Of a stretch of 64,000 bases of DNA, positions 45,381 through 53,229 are shown in pieces. The position numbers and the translations under genes were made by a program. The notes beneath the pieces were generated by a model that was given only the letters and a program-made list of their open reading frames with translations, was not told the DNA's origin and made no database searches. Every line of letters begins with the position of its first letter. Within the stretch, counting starts at the first letter, position 1. Source of the stretch: JBBIRG01 sp964410965 (GTDB lineage Bacteria > CLD3 > SB21 > JBBIRG01); NCBI GenBank assembly GCA_964410965.1, contig CAYPIY010000006.1:263744-327743 (forward strand), in the 5' to 3' direction.

Positions 45381-46061
45381 TTATGCAGATAATTCCTTTT
45401 TCAGCAATTCAAATGAGTCGAGAGGTGATAGGCCTTTCTGTACAGACCTTTCAACCATTGCTATGGTATCCTGATTATCAAGAAGAAACGAGCAATGTTC
45501 ATAACCGCAGACCTGGCATGTTATTTCAATACAGCCCAGATCCATTTTGGACAGGCTGCTGAAAATTCCAGCGAAAAAACCGGCATATAGGAAACATAAG
45601 GTTTTCTGCGTGGCCTGGATTACGGAAGCGTGATCTTTTAAACAATCCACAGCAAGGGAATCGTACAAATCCACAAACAGGAACTGGTCCCGCCGTTTGA
45701 GTTCAAAATTGCCCCAACCGTACATGGCCATGTGATTGGTGAATAAGTTCTGAAATTGTTCCATGCCCAGATCCTGTATATGAGTCAGATTCGGAAAAAC
45801 GATTTTTGCGAGTTTTTCGATGAGCCCGTAAGAGTGCCGTCCCCATTCCAGTCCTGTCATATGCCAGATGGAATCCGCTTCCCGTGGGTAGCGTTGCCGA
45901 ATTACGGCGTCTGTTGATCTTAGCCATTGACGGTCAAAAATTATCAGTCGACTCCCGCTGAAACCGGTGATATCCGCATTCACAGGGGAATACTGAATAT
46001 AGGATTCAGGGAGGATCAGGTCAGTGAATTTTTCTTCTTTCTGGGGAACAGTCTGGATCAT
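45381..46061 (-). CDS. V4R/XylR_N-like sensory protein with an intact zinc site
   Basis: 226 residues. The N-terminal half matches the XylR_N/V4R layout (RLIIFDRQWLRSTDAVIRQRY, then WHMTGLEWGRHSYGLIEKL). The C-terminal half has AGFFAGIF and the four residues C156, E179, C182 and C190. Their spacing (x22, x2, x7) equals that of the zinc ligands in the phenol sensors MopR and PoxR. V4R domains bind small hydrophobic ligands and form dimers. There is no DNA-binding or AAA+ domain, unlike XylR or DmpR. It lies 14 bases after the ParA gene and 4 before the FF[D/E] protein, so it is in the same operon. Confidence 0.78.
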   Translation of the reverse strand: MIQTVPQKEEKFTDLILPESYIQYSPVNADITGFSGSRLIIFDRQWLRSTDAVIRQRYPREADSIWHMTGLEWGRHSYGLIEKLAKIVFPNLTHIQDLGMEQFQNLFTNHMAMYGWGNFELKRRDQFLFVDLYDSLAVDCLKDHASVIQATQKTLCFLYAGFFAGIFSSLSKMDLGCIEITCQVCGYEHCSFLLDNQDTIAMVERSVQKGLSPLDSFELLKKELSA

Positions 46062-46075
46062 GGCTTCACCATTTT

Positions 46076-46879
46076 TTATAGTTGATATTGCCTTATAAGA
46101 TCAGCTCCAAGCCGTTGGTATTCACGGATTCCCGGAGAGCTGGAAGTCAGTTCGTGATAAATCTCGTGGACCCGAAGCGGGTCTGTAAAAATCTGATTAA
46201 GGGCCGGATCTCTTGGAATTACGGACTGAAAGATGGAACCGGAATCAAAATAATTGCGGATCTGACTGATCACGTTTTTTGAGGAAGGATCGTTTTCATC
46301 GGCCATAGTCATAAGAATGCCGGATAGTTCGAAATCAATCTGCCGGGTATTTTTCAGGTTGATGAGATACCGGATGAAAATCGGGAAGGTTCTCAGGCTC
46401 AGGGGTTCGCATTGCACTGGGATCATGATATAATCGGATGCATTCAGAGCACTGGTTACGACAACGCCCATTCCAGGAGGACAATCGATAAGAATGACAT
46501 CGTACTGGGTAACAGCCTGACGAAGGGCTTCTTTAAGAAGGCCCTCGGCCTGTTGTGCATCTTCAAAAGCCTTTAAGGCGGAGGTTTCACCGTTGACCCC
46601 AGGCTGAATATGTTGAAGGGTATTCCATAGCGTCGGTTTGGTGATGTCAGACAGTTCGGCTTTGCCGCAAAAAACGTCATACAATCCGTGCTCGGCTGAG
46701 TCACCTGAAAAACAATCCGGCGTAAAGGGCTGAAAGACGTTCATCAGACCTCCTTGCGGATCGGCGTCAATTATCAGCGTGTTTTTTCCCTTTTCGGCCA
46801 GAGCAATACCAAGTTGAGCGGCTGTTGTGGTTTTACCGACACCACCCTTCTGGCTTGCTATACTGAAAATAAATCCCAT
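46076..46879 (-). CDS. ParA/MinD-type ATPase
   Basis: 267 residues from the ATG at 46879. The open frame runs on upstream, but similarity starts at MGFIFSIASQKGGVGKTT. The deviant Walker A KGGVGKTT (K11), the IDADPQGGL switch and the Walker B-like ILIDCPPGMGVV segment are intact. Residues near 200-240 vary, as in orphan ParA proteins such as PpfA and McdA. No ParB or parS-like repeat is nearby. It is flanked by two V4R-like genes and a short adaptor-like gene, with gaps of 19 and 14 bases. It probably positions a protein complex in the cell rather than DNA. Confidence 0.9.
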   Translation of the reverse strand: MGFIFSIASQKGGVGKTTTAAQLGIALAEKGKNTLIIDADPQGGLMNVFQPFTPDCFSGDSAEHGLYDVFCGKAELSDITKPTLWNTLQHIQPGVNGETSALKAFEDAQQAEGLLKEALRQAVTQYDVILIDCPPGMGVVVTSALNASDYIMIPVQCEPLSLRTFPIFIRYLINLKNTRQIDFELSGILMTMADENDPSSKNVISQIRNYFDSGSIFQSVIPRDPALNQIFTDPLRVHEIYHELTSSSPGIREYQRLGADLIRQYQL

Positions 46880-46898
46880 GGAATCAATTTTTTGAGGT

Positions 46899-47546
46899 TT
46901 AGAGCATATGCTGATTATGATACAATTCAGCGATCTCAGCAAACGGTTTCTTCTGCATAACCAAGTTCAATAACTCACCTATAACTGTTTCGGTACTGAT
47001 TGCGAATCGCAACACATCCGGCTGGTCACCCGGATTGAAAGGGATACATTCAAGGGTTTTTTCTGAAAACCGGCTGAACCATACCGCGAAAAAACCAGCC
47101 ATCATGACGATGAGGTTATCCTGAGCGGTCAAAGAGGGAGAAAGAAAGAATGGATTTTTCAGTTCGATGACATAATATTTGTTTCCCTCAATGAGCCTGA
47201 ATTGTCCGATTCCCATATAACTGAAGTTGGTGTTCAGGTTTTCGATCACGTCATCTTTTAGAAAATCCTGGGGTCTCAAATCAGTGTCTTGCGAATCTCT
47301 TTCACAATGGGAGGAAATGGATTCGTAATAAATTTCGCCCCATTTTTTTCCTGTTTCGTACCAGATGATGTCACTGCCATCGCCGGTCTTTTTCAAAAGC
47401 ACCTCGGACATGGTATTGAGGAAATCAGAATCGATTATTCCGTGCCTGTTACTTTCCTGAGTAAAAGCGTCCTGTATCAGCAAGGCGCCTTGACTTGTAA
47501 GGTTTTGATGTTTTAAGACCGAAGAAAGTTCATGGGATGAAGTCAT
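46899..47546 (-). CDS. V4R-like protein that has lost the zinc ligands
   Basis: 215 residues, clearly paralogous to the downstream V4R protein. It has the same WYETGKKWGEIYYESI and AGFFAVWF segments and aligns over the zinc region without a gap. The four ligand positions are I146, P169, P172 and R180, so the metal site is gone. The C-terminus (NLVMQKKPFAEIAELY) matches the paralogue's end. It may be a structural partner in a heterodimer. It is the first gene of the ParA operon, with the ATG at 47546. No helix-turn-helix or enzymatic domain is visible. Confidence 0.72.
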   Translation of the reverse strand: MTSSHELSSVLKHQNLTSQGALLIQDAFTQESNRHGIIDSDFLNTMSEVLLKKTGDGSDIIWYETGKKWGEIYYESISSHCERDSQDTDLRPQDFLKDDVIENLNTNFSYMGIGQFRLIEGNKYYVIELKNPFFLSPSLTAQDNLIVMMAGFFAVWFSRFSEKTLECIPFNPGDQPDVLRFAISTETVIGELLNLVMQKKPFAEIAELYHNQHML

Positions 47547-47666
47547 AATGTTATTATTTTTGGTTTATAAGTTTATCTCCTGAAGCTATGGTTTTTTGAA
47601 AAATAAAGCAATGAAAAATATTTGAAATTCAGTTAGGCCTCAGGAGCATTCGGTAAGATTTACAGC

Positions 47667-47686
47667 GTTGTAATTCAGTTGTAATT
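47667..47686. repeat. Tandem 9-base direct repeat in the divergent region before the ParA operon
   Basis: GTTGTAATT occurs at 47667-47675 and 47678-47686, 11 bases apart, so both copies face the same side of the helix. The region between the ParA operon and the pterin synthase gene (47547-47784) is A/T-rich and probably holds both promoters. The repeat could be an operator. Confidence 0.35.
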
Positions 47687-47784
47687 AGTACAAATCATTT
47701 TCATAATTCAATTGCAAATGAAGTTTTTTTTTTACATCTTCCGTCAGATTGGTTTGGCAGCCTTTTCATGGAGAAAGAATACGG

Positions 47785-48309
47785 ATGTCCAGGTTTATTT
47801 TAACTCTTTCAAAGGAATATTTTAAGTTCAGTTCGGCTCATTTTACGATTTTCAACGACAGTGAACTGGAATGCCTTCACGGTCATAATTACAGGGTTGA
47901 GGTAAAAGTTGAATCCCGCGAGATTGACAATGGGTTTGTCATTGAGTTTCGGCAGCTGAAGAAAATTGTGAAAGTTCTCTGCGATGACCTCAATGAGAAA
48001 GTGCTGATACCAGCAGATGCCCCGTTTCTAAGCATTGCCAAGCAACAGGACCAGTTCATGATTCAGTTTAACGGCGCCGGTTTCGTAAAGCATTACAGCC
48101 TGCCCTGCGAAGATGTGGAAATTCTACAGATGCCCAATGTCACAGTAGAATGTCTCGCTAAATACATTTGCGAAGCACTGGTAAAAAAAGTTAAAAGTTT
48201 GTTCGGCGATGACCTTCGCTCTGACCGGTTTTACCAATCTATGATTTCCGTGTCAGTTCAGGTCGAGGAAACACCCGGTCAGGCCGTTAGTTATGTATGG
48301 GAAAATTAA
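47785..48309 (+). CDS. 6-pyruvoyl tetrahydropterin synthase family protein, PTPS-III-like motif
   Basis: 174 residues from the ATG at 47785 (GGAG about eleven bases upstream). Zinc-binding histidines are H19 (SSAHF), H32 and H34 (LHGHNY). The active-site region reads E29-C30-L31-H32-G-H, an ExxHGH motif. The canonical QueD motif is CxxxHGH, and that Cys is missing. ExxHGH is typical of PTPS-III, which makes 6-hydroxymethyl-dihydropterin and replaces FolB in folate synthesis. At 174 residues it is longer than QueD (about 120), with an insertion around residues 75-115. Folate synthesis is more likely than queuosine, but this needs testing. Confidence 0.85.
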   Translation: MSRFILTLSKEYFKFSSAHFTIFNDSELECLHGHNYRVEVKVESREIDNGFVIEFRQLKKIVKVLCDDLNEKVLIPADAPFLSIAKQQDQFMIQFNGAGFVKHYSLPCEDVEILQMPNVTVECLAKYICEALVKKVKSLFGDDLRSDRFYQSMISVSVQVEETPGQAVSYVWEN

Positions 48310-48423
48310 ATGATTTTGATCCTTTCTATGGCTGACTCATCCTTCCCCGGACATTTTAAATCAAGATTTACCCCTTCAATTTACATTGTATTCACCTATA
48401 AAAAGATAGTGAAATAATTTGAA

Positions 48424-50124
48424 ATGATAATAAAAATCAGTAAATTAATCTCTGCCTATTTTGCTGTGATATGTTTCTCACTTCCTGTTTTTACATTACA
48501 GTCGCCGCTTTTTTCACAATCTAATAATAATGTTCCAGCGCCAAAACTGGTTCTTTTTATCTGCGTCGATCAGTTCAGATATGAAAATCTGACCCGTTAC
48601 GAATCCTACTTTGGAAATGGAGGATTCAGGCGATTGCTCGATAAAGGCGCCGTCTTTACGGACTGCCGCTATGAACACGCAACGCTCTATACTGCCGTGG
48701 GTCACGCAACAATGTCGACCGGAACGTATCCCTTTGTTCACGGCATCATTTCTAACGACTGGTATGAACGAACAGCGGGTAAAATTGTTTATGCCGTTGA
48801 AGACAGTATCGGAACGGAACCGGGAAGTGAAGTGAAAAAGAGCCGTTACGGTCGCTCCCCACAGTACCTGATGGGGTCAACCATCGGCGACGAACTAAAA
48901 ATGCATACAGGCGGAAAGGGGAAAGTTTACAGCATATCCAACAAAGACCGGGCCGCAATTCTTATGGCTGGCCGAATGGCCGACGGCGTTTACTGGATGG
49001 ATATCGCTGATGGCCGATGGGTGAGTACAAGGCATTATATGGAAACTTATCCGGCGTGGGTATCCGCTTTTAATAAATCAAAACCGCTGGACAAATGGTT
49101 CGGTAAGTCCTGGCCACTTCTAAAAGATACATCATTGTATCCGGCAATTGATCCGGATTTATTGAATTATTACGATGTTCAGCATAATATGGGATCCGTT
49201 TTTCCTCACCTGATCGGTGCAGGAAAAAAACCGGATAAATCCTATTACCAGGCGCTTAGGACATCCCCATACGGCGTTGAAGCCATAAACGATTTTGTTC
49301 GTGTTCTATTAACTAAGGAAACGCTTGGTCAGGATACGGTCACGGATTTATTGTGTCTCAGTTATTCACCGGGGGATTATATCGGGCATGAGTACGGTCC
49401 GTTCAGCCGGGAAACCATGGATTATATTCTCAGACTCGACGTGTATCTTGACTCCCTTTTCTGGATGGTCGATCGGGCTGTCGGACTTGACCAGACGCTG
49501 ATCGTTCTGACATCGGATCATGGCATTGCCCCGATTCCCAGAATGGTGGGAAAAAAAGGTTTTCCGCTCAGCCACGTTGACAGGGATTCGATCAAGGCCA
49601 GGATCAACACCCTGATGGTCTCACGCTACGGTGCACCCGGAAAAGCGTCAGGTTATGTGATCGCGGAAGAACCTAATTTTTATTTCGATCCCGCCATCCT
49701 GAAAGAAAAAAACATTGATAAAATTGAAGCCGAAAATTATATTAAGAAAGTCATTATTGAAGAGCAATGGAAAGGAATTTTCCGGGTATATACATTTCAT
49801 GAAATGCTTTATGGAAATGTACCGGATGACGATATCAGCCGCCAGGTTCTGCGAAGTTTTCATCCCGCAAGGACAGGGGACTTGTTTTTTCTGCTGAATC
49901 CTTTTCAAATCTGGTTCTACAAAGGCAAGGGATCTGAACATGGACAATGGTATGCCTATGATACGCATGTTCCGATGTTATGGGCAGGTGAAAACTGGAT
50001 TCGTTCCGGTCGGTACTATGGCAAAACATCACCCGCCGATATCGCACCTACGCTTTCGACGATACTGAAGACCGGATTTCCTTCGGGTACGGTCGGAAAA
50101 GTCATCGTTCCGTGTCTAAAATAA
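48424..50124 (+). CDS. PafA-like alkaline phosphatase
   Basis: 566 residues with a signal peptide (8-25). Alkaline-phosphatase-superfamily motifs are LFICVDQFRYENL (metal-binding Asp49), ATLYTAVGHATMSTGTYP with nucleophile Thr90, SPGDYIGHEYGP and TSDHGIAP. The Thr nucleophile and the secretion signal fit the PafA group of phosphate-irrepressible phosphomonoesterases common in FCB bacteria. It probably releases phosphate in the periplasm. No Pho-box is visible upstream. The VOC gene follows on the same strand. Confidence 0.92.
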   Translation: MIIKISKLISAYFAVICFSLPVFTLQSPLFSQSNNNVPAPKLVLFICVDQFRYENLTRYESYFGNGGFRRLLDKGAVFTDCRYEHATLYTAVGHATMSTGTYPFVHGIISNDWYERTAGKIVYAVEDSIGTEPGSEVKKSRYGRSPQYLMGSTIGDELKMHTGGKGKVYSISNKDRAAILMAGRMADGVYWMDIADGRWVSTRHYMETYPAWVSAFNKSKPLDKWFGKSWPLLKDTSLYPAIDPDLLNYYDVQHNMGSVFPHLIGAGKKPDKSYYQALRTSPYGVEAINDFVRVLLTKETLGQDTVTDLLCLSYSPGDYIGHEYGPFSRETMDYILRLDVYLDSLFWMVDRAVGLDQTLIVLTSDHGIAPIPRMVGKKGFPLSHVDRDSIKARINTLMVSRYGAPGKASGYVIAEEPNFYFDPAILKEKNIDKIEAENYIKKVIIEEQWKGIFRVYTFHEMLYGNVPDDDISRQVLRSFHPARTGDLFFLLNPFQIWFYKGKGSEHGQWYAYDTHVPMLWAGENWIRSGRYYGKTSPADIAPTLSTILKTGFPSGTVGKVIVPCLK

Positions 50125-50188
50125 GTTCAGCCGGAAATGAGAAATCGTGACCCGGCGCAAAACCATCATATATACAGGAGTTTGATGT

Positions 50189-50554
50189 ATGCCCAAATTG
50201 ATTACCAACATTAAATACGTCAGTATTTATGTATCCGACTTCGCACGTTCCGTCTCATTTTACCGTGACGGTCTAGGTCTTGATGTGACTTATCAGGAAG
50301 ATGGTTTTGCTCAGTTCAATACTGAGGGCACAATCCTGGCGGTGGAAAAAGGCGGGGAAAAAAGCCCGACACCTAAAGATTTCAGGAAAAACGGGTTTCT
50401 GATCCAGTTCGAAGTAGAGGATATTGACAAAACAGTCGGCCTCCTGAAATCAAAAAATATCAAGTTTACCCAGGAAGTGACCGATCTTGAGTTTGGAAGG
50501 GTCGCAATGATCATTGATCCGGACGGTAACCAACTCCAACTGCTGGAACAATAA
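50189..50554 (+). CDS. VOC (glyoxalase/bleomycin resistance) family protein
   Basis: 121 residues with one VOC fold: YVSIYVSDFARSVSFYRDGLGLDVTYQEDGFAQF in the first half and EVEDIDKTVGLLKSKNIKFTQEV, then IIDPDGNQLQLLEQ at the end. VOC proteins bind a metal and act on many substrates. The typical metal-binding His is not obvious, so it might be a binding protein. AGGAG lies nine bases before the ATG. The next gene starts about 25 bases downstream. Confidence 0.88.
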   Translation: MPKLITNIKYVSIYVSDFARSVSFYRDGLGLDVTYQEDGFAQFNTEGTILAVEKGGEKSPTPKDFRKNGFLIQFEVEDIDKTVGLLKSKNIKFTQEVTDLEFGRVAMIIDPDGNQLQLLEQ

Positions 50555-50579
50555 CAGTTTTGAGTGCAGAAGGAAACTG

Positions 50580-51290
50580 ATGTTCAAGTCCTGCGATTCA
50601 TTCACTTTGTTGATTCCTTTTTTCTCATTATTGATGGGTTTAAGTACCGGTCCGGCCATCAGCCGAAATGTTCCGGCGCCTTATGAACTGACGGAAGAAA
50701 CTTTTATCCGTGATGCCCTGAAGGATGCGCTGGAACATTATTCCGTGATGCTCAATCCCGATTATCACGCTTACCGATTTTCCATGTATGAAGCATTCTA
50801 CACCGATCTGAATCAGGATGGTGAAAACGAATATATTGTTTCCGGTTCGTTGTCAGGTCAGTCCTATTATGTCGTAATGGCATATCTTCTCTCATCCGAC
50901 GAATGGAACTGTCAGGTGTTAAACCGATGTATGGGCGGAGGGATAAATGATGTAAAAGTTATCGACATGAATAACGATGGGTTTTCAGAAATCTATTCCG
51001 TTGTTCAGGACCGGGATTACAAACGAGTATGCAAGATTTTCAGCTTTTCGCTGTCCGAAAAGGGGAAACTTTCAGAGTGGTTCTGTTATCATTCTGGGGG
51101 AGGTCTATTATCCTCGCATAATTTTTCTATATTCCGTTCTAAAAATTCGGACAATTATTCACTTCGCATTGATGAGGTCATCTATCCCGAAACGGAAGAC
51201 GGCGATGTCCAGCAAACTACCTATATTTACAAGATAGTGAAAAGGGAATTTGTCCTGGACAAAACAATCAAGGGCGGAACAAACTTTTAA
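50580..51290 (+). CDS. Exported protein with DxNxDG calcium-binding-like repeats
   Basis: 236 residues from the ATG at 50580 (AAGGA upstream). The signal peptide is LLIPFFSLLMGLSTGPAIS. Two motifs, DLNQDGENEYIVSG and DMNNDGFSEIYSVV, match the D-x-N-x-DG-x-x-E pattern of FG-GAP/EF-like calcium loops. The rest is beta-rich with no known catalytic site. It probably folds as an incomplete propeller or beta-sandwich in the periplasm. The open frame extends further upstream into the VOC gene, but those codons are unlikely to be translated. Confidence 0.72.
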   Translation: MFKSCDSFTLLIPFFSLLMGLSTGPAISRNVPAPYELTEETFIRDALKDALEHYSVMLNPDYHAYRFSMYEAFYTDLNQDGENEYIVSGSLSGQSYYVVMAYLLSSDEWNCQVLNRCMGGGINDVKVIDMNNDGFSEIYSVVQDRDYKRVCKIFSFSLSEKGKLSEWFCYHSGGGLLSSHNFSIFRSKNSDNYSLRIDEVIYPETEDGDVQQTTYIYKIVKREFVLDKTIKGGTNF

Positions 51291-51310
51291 TTCTTATATT
51301 AGGAGGCGTT

Positions 51311-51505
51311 ATGGGACTCTTATGGATTGTTAAATTATGGTGGTTATGGACCATTATCGGTATGATAATCCTGTTTTTAAGTATTTTCAGAAATTTCAGC
51401 ATATTCGGGATCATTATCGGAGCGATAATATTCTTCATCGGATTACTGTTTAAGAAAGTCATGGCAAGCGATACAATTAAAAACAGGATTAACCGGAATC
51501 TCTAA
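51311..51505 (+). CDS. Small two-helix membrane protein
   Basis: 64 residues. A perfect AGGAGG lies four bases before the ATG, strong support for translation. Two hydrophobic helices (about 3-25 and 29-48) are joined by RNFSIFG, and the C-terminus is basic (KNRINRNL). It resembles small inner-membrane proteins of unknown function. It follows the DxNxDG protein by 20 bases and may share its transcript. Confidence 0.75.
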   Translation: MGLLWIVKLWWLWTIIGMIILFLSIFRNFSIFGIIIGAIIFFIGLLFKKVMASDTIKNRINRNL

Positions 51506-51666
51506 ACGCGTTATGTATGATTAATTATAAAAAATGCTCCCGCTGGAGATTGTTTCAGGATGTAGTATCTATGCAGAGGCGTCAATGCCTTTTGAAACCT
51601 GAGTGGCGCGTATGAGATGTTTTGCCTGATCTTTTGTCAATTTACAATTTTATTCAGGAGAACATT

Positions 51667-53010
51667 ATGACTTTACAACACATTCCTGCCGCAGAGGTCC
51701 ATCATTCATTAGCCAGACATATGCTGGTGGACGGGTATGACTTTGTTCTGGATACGAAGAAAAGCAAGGGATCCAGACTGTATGATGCCCGGACAGGTAA
51801 GTCCTTCCTTGATTTTTTTTCATTTTTCGCTTCCTCGCCAATCGGCATGAATCATCCAAAAATGATGACAGATGAGTTCAGGGAAGGGTTGGTTGAAGCG
51901 GCCACTAATAATCCTTCCAATTCGGATATATATACGATTATCATGGCCGATTTCGTTGATATGTTCAGCAAATCCGGAATTCCGGACTATCTGCCTCATT
52001 TGTTTCTGATCTCCGGCGGTGCACTTGCCGTGGAAAACGCTCTCAAGACAGCTTTTGACTGGAAAGTCCGTAAAAGGTTTCCCAATGGCTTCAAATCGGT
52101 TGAGGAAGAAGATGCTTATGTGAATACTTTAAAAGTCATTCATTTTCGCCAGGCGTTTCACGGACGAAGCGGTTACACGATGTCACTGACAAATACTCTG
52201 AGGGATAAAATCGCTTATTTCCCGAAATTCAACTGGATACGGGCAGACAATCCGCATATGGTTTTTCCGATTACGCCGGAAACCGAAAAGGAACTCATAC
52301 AGGCGGAACAAAAGGTCATCCGGTCCGTGAAAGAAGCCGTGAAAAAAGACGGCGAACGGATCGCTTCAGTCATTATCGAACCCATACAGGCTGAGGGAGG
52401 GGATAATCATTTCCGGAAGGAGTTTCTTCAGGCCTTTCGCGATATTTGCGACGAGCACGAAATCATGCTCATTTTCGATGAGGTGCAGACAGGGGTAGGT
52501 CTGACGGGAACATTCTGGGCACATCAGGGTATCGGCGTGAAACCGGATATTCTTGCGTTCGGCAAGAAGATGCAGGTTTGCGGTATCCTCGCGGGAAAAC
52601 GGGTGGAAGAAGTCACTGAGCACGTTTTCGCCAAATCTAGCCGTATCAACTCCACCTGGGGCGGTAATCTTGCTGATATGTACCGCTCGACATGGTATCT
52701 CAAAATCATCAGGGAGGAAAACCTGGTGGATAATGCATACGAAATGGGCAAGTATTTCCTGAACAACATGCAGGAACTTGCAAAAACATATCCATCGGTG
52801 ACGAATCCGAGAGGACGAGGGCTGATGTGCGCCTGGGATATGCCCAATCCCGAATTAAGAGACAAAGTAATTAATCAGTCCTTTGATATGGGTCTCTTTC
52901 TCTTGAAATGCGGTGAAAAATCAATCCGAATCCGTCCGGCCCTGAATATTACTCAATCTGAAATCGATGAGGGATTTGTAACGATTAAGAAAGTATTATC
53001 AACGATTTGA
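51667..53010 (+). CDS. lat: L-lysine 6-aminotransferase
   Basis: 447 residues from the ATG at 51667, with AGGAG six bases upstream. It is a class III aminotransferase with PLP Lys300 in LAFGKKMQ and E243 in IIEPIQAEGGD, the same positions as in M. tuberculosis LAT. The FDEVQTGVGLTGTFWAHQ and HGRSGYTMSLTN motifs are also typical. It moves the epsilon amino group of lysine to 2-oxoglutarate, giving an aldehyde that cyclises to piperideine-6-carboxylate. It stands alone, with no beta-lactam genes. A role in stress or lysine catabolism is more likely. Confidence 0.95.
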   Translation: MTLQHIPAAEVHHSLARHMLVDGYDFVLDTKKSKGSRLYDARTGKSFLDFFSFFASSPIGMNHPKMMTDEFREGLVEAATNNPSNSDIYTIIMADFVDMFSKSGIPDYLPHLFLISGGALAVENALKTAFDWKVRKRFPNGFKSVEEEDAYVNTLKVIHFRQAFHGRSGYTMSLTNTLRDKIAYFPKFNWIRADNPHMVFPITPETEKELIQAEQKVIRSVKEAVKKDGERIASVIIEPIQAEGGDNHFRKEFLQAFRDICDEHEIMLIFDEVQTGVGLTGTFWAHQGIGVKPDILAFGKKMQVCGILAGKRVEEVTEHVFAKSSRINSTWGGNLADMYRSTWYLKIIREENLVDNAYEMGKYFLNNMQELAKTYPSVTNPRGRGLMCAWDMPNPELRDKVINQSFDMGLFLLKCGEKSIRIRPALNITQSEIDEGFVTIKKVLSTI

Positions 53011-53018
53011 CTCATGTA

Positions 53019-53064
53019 AATCGCTTCTCAAAACGGGCTTGCATAAGCGATTAATCCGTTTTGA
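53019..53064 (+). repeat. Interleaved inverted repeats downstream of lat
   Basis: AATCGCTT (53019-53026) pairs with AAGCGATT (53045-53052). TCAAAACGG (53028-53036) pairs with CCGTTTTGA (53056-53064). The pairs are interleaved (A-B-A'-B'), so only one hairpin at a time or a pseudoknot could form. The segment lies between the lat stop and its terminator. Confidence 0.45.
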
Positions 53065-53082
53065 AAAAATTCTGTTTTTAAT

Positions 53083-53111
53083 GGCTGTCAGAACATGACA
53101 GCCTTTATTTT
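53083..53111 (+). terminator. Intrinsic terminator after lat
   Basis: GGCTGTCA and TGACAGCC form a perfect 8-bp stem with a GAACA loop, followed by TTTATTTT. It lies 72 bases after the lat stop. The PLD gene converges from the other side, and the 110 bases between them hold no gene I can see. Confidence 0.8.
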
Positions 53112-53229
53112 GACGAAATTTTGGATTCTAAATTGAATAACGGGAAATATAAAGGAATGGGACTTGGTTGATAAACAAAACACCAATTTGATTTGAATGA
53201 AAATTTTTTACCAAGAAGTAGACCCTGAA

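Noticed and set aside
46076..46942. ParA as part of a chromosome or plasmid partition system
   Set aside because: No ParB-like gene, no parS-like palindrome cluster and no replication gene is present. The neighbours are V4R-like proteins.
47547..47784. A preQ1 riboswitch before the pterin synthase gene
   Set aside because: The region does not show the preQ1 core pattern, and the enzyme's motif points to folate rather than queuosine synthesis.
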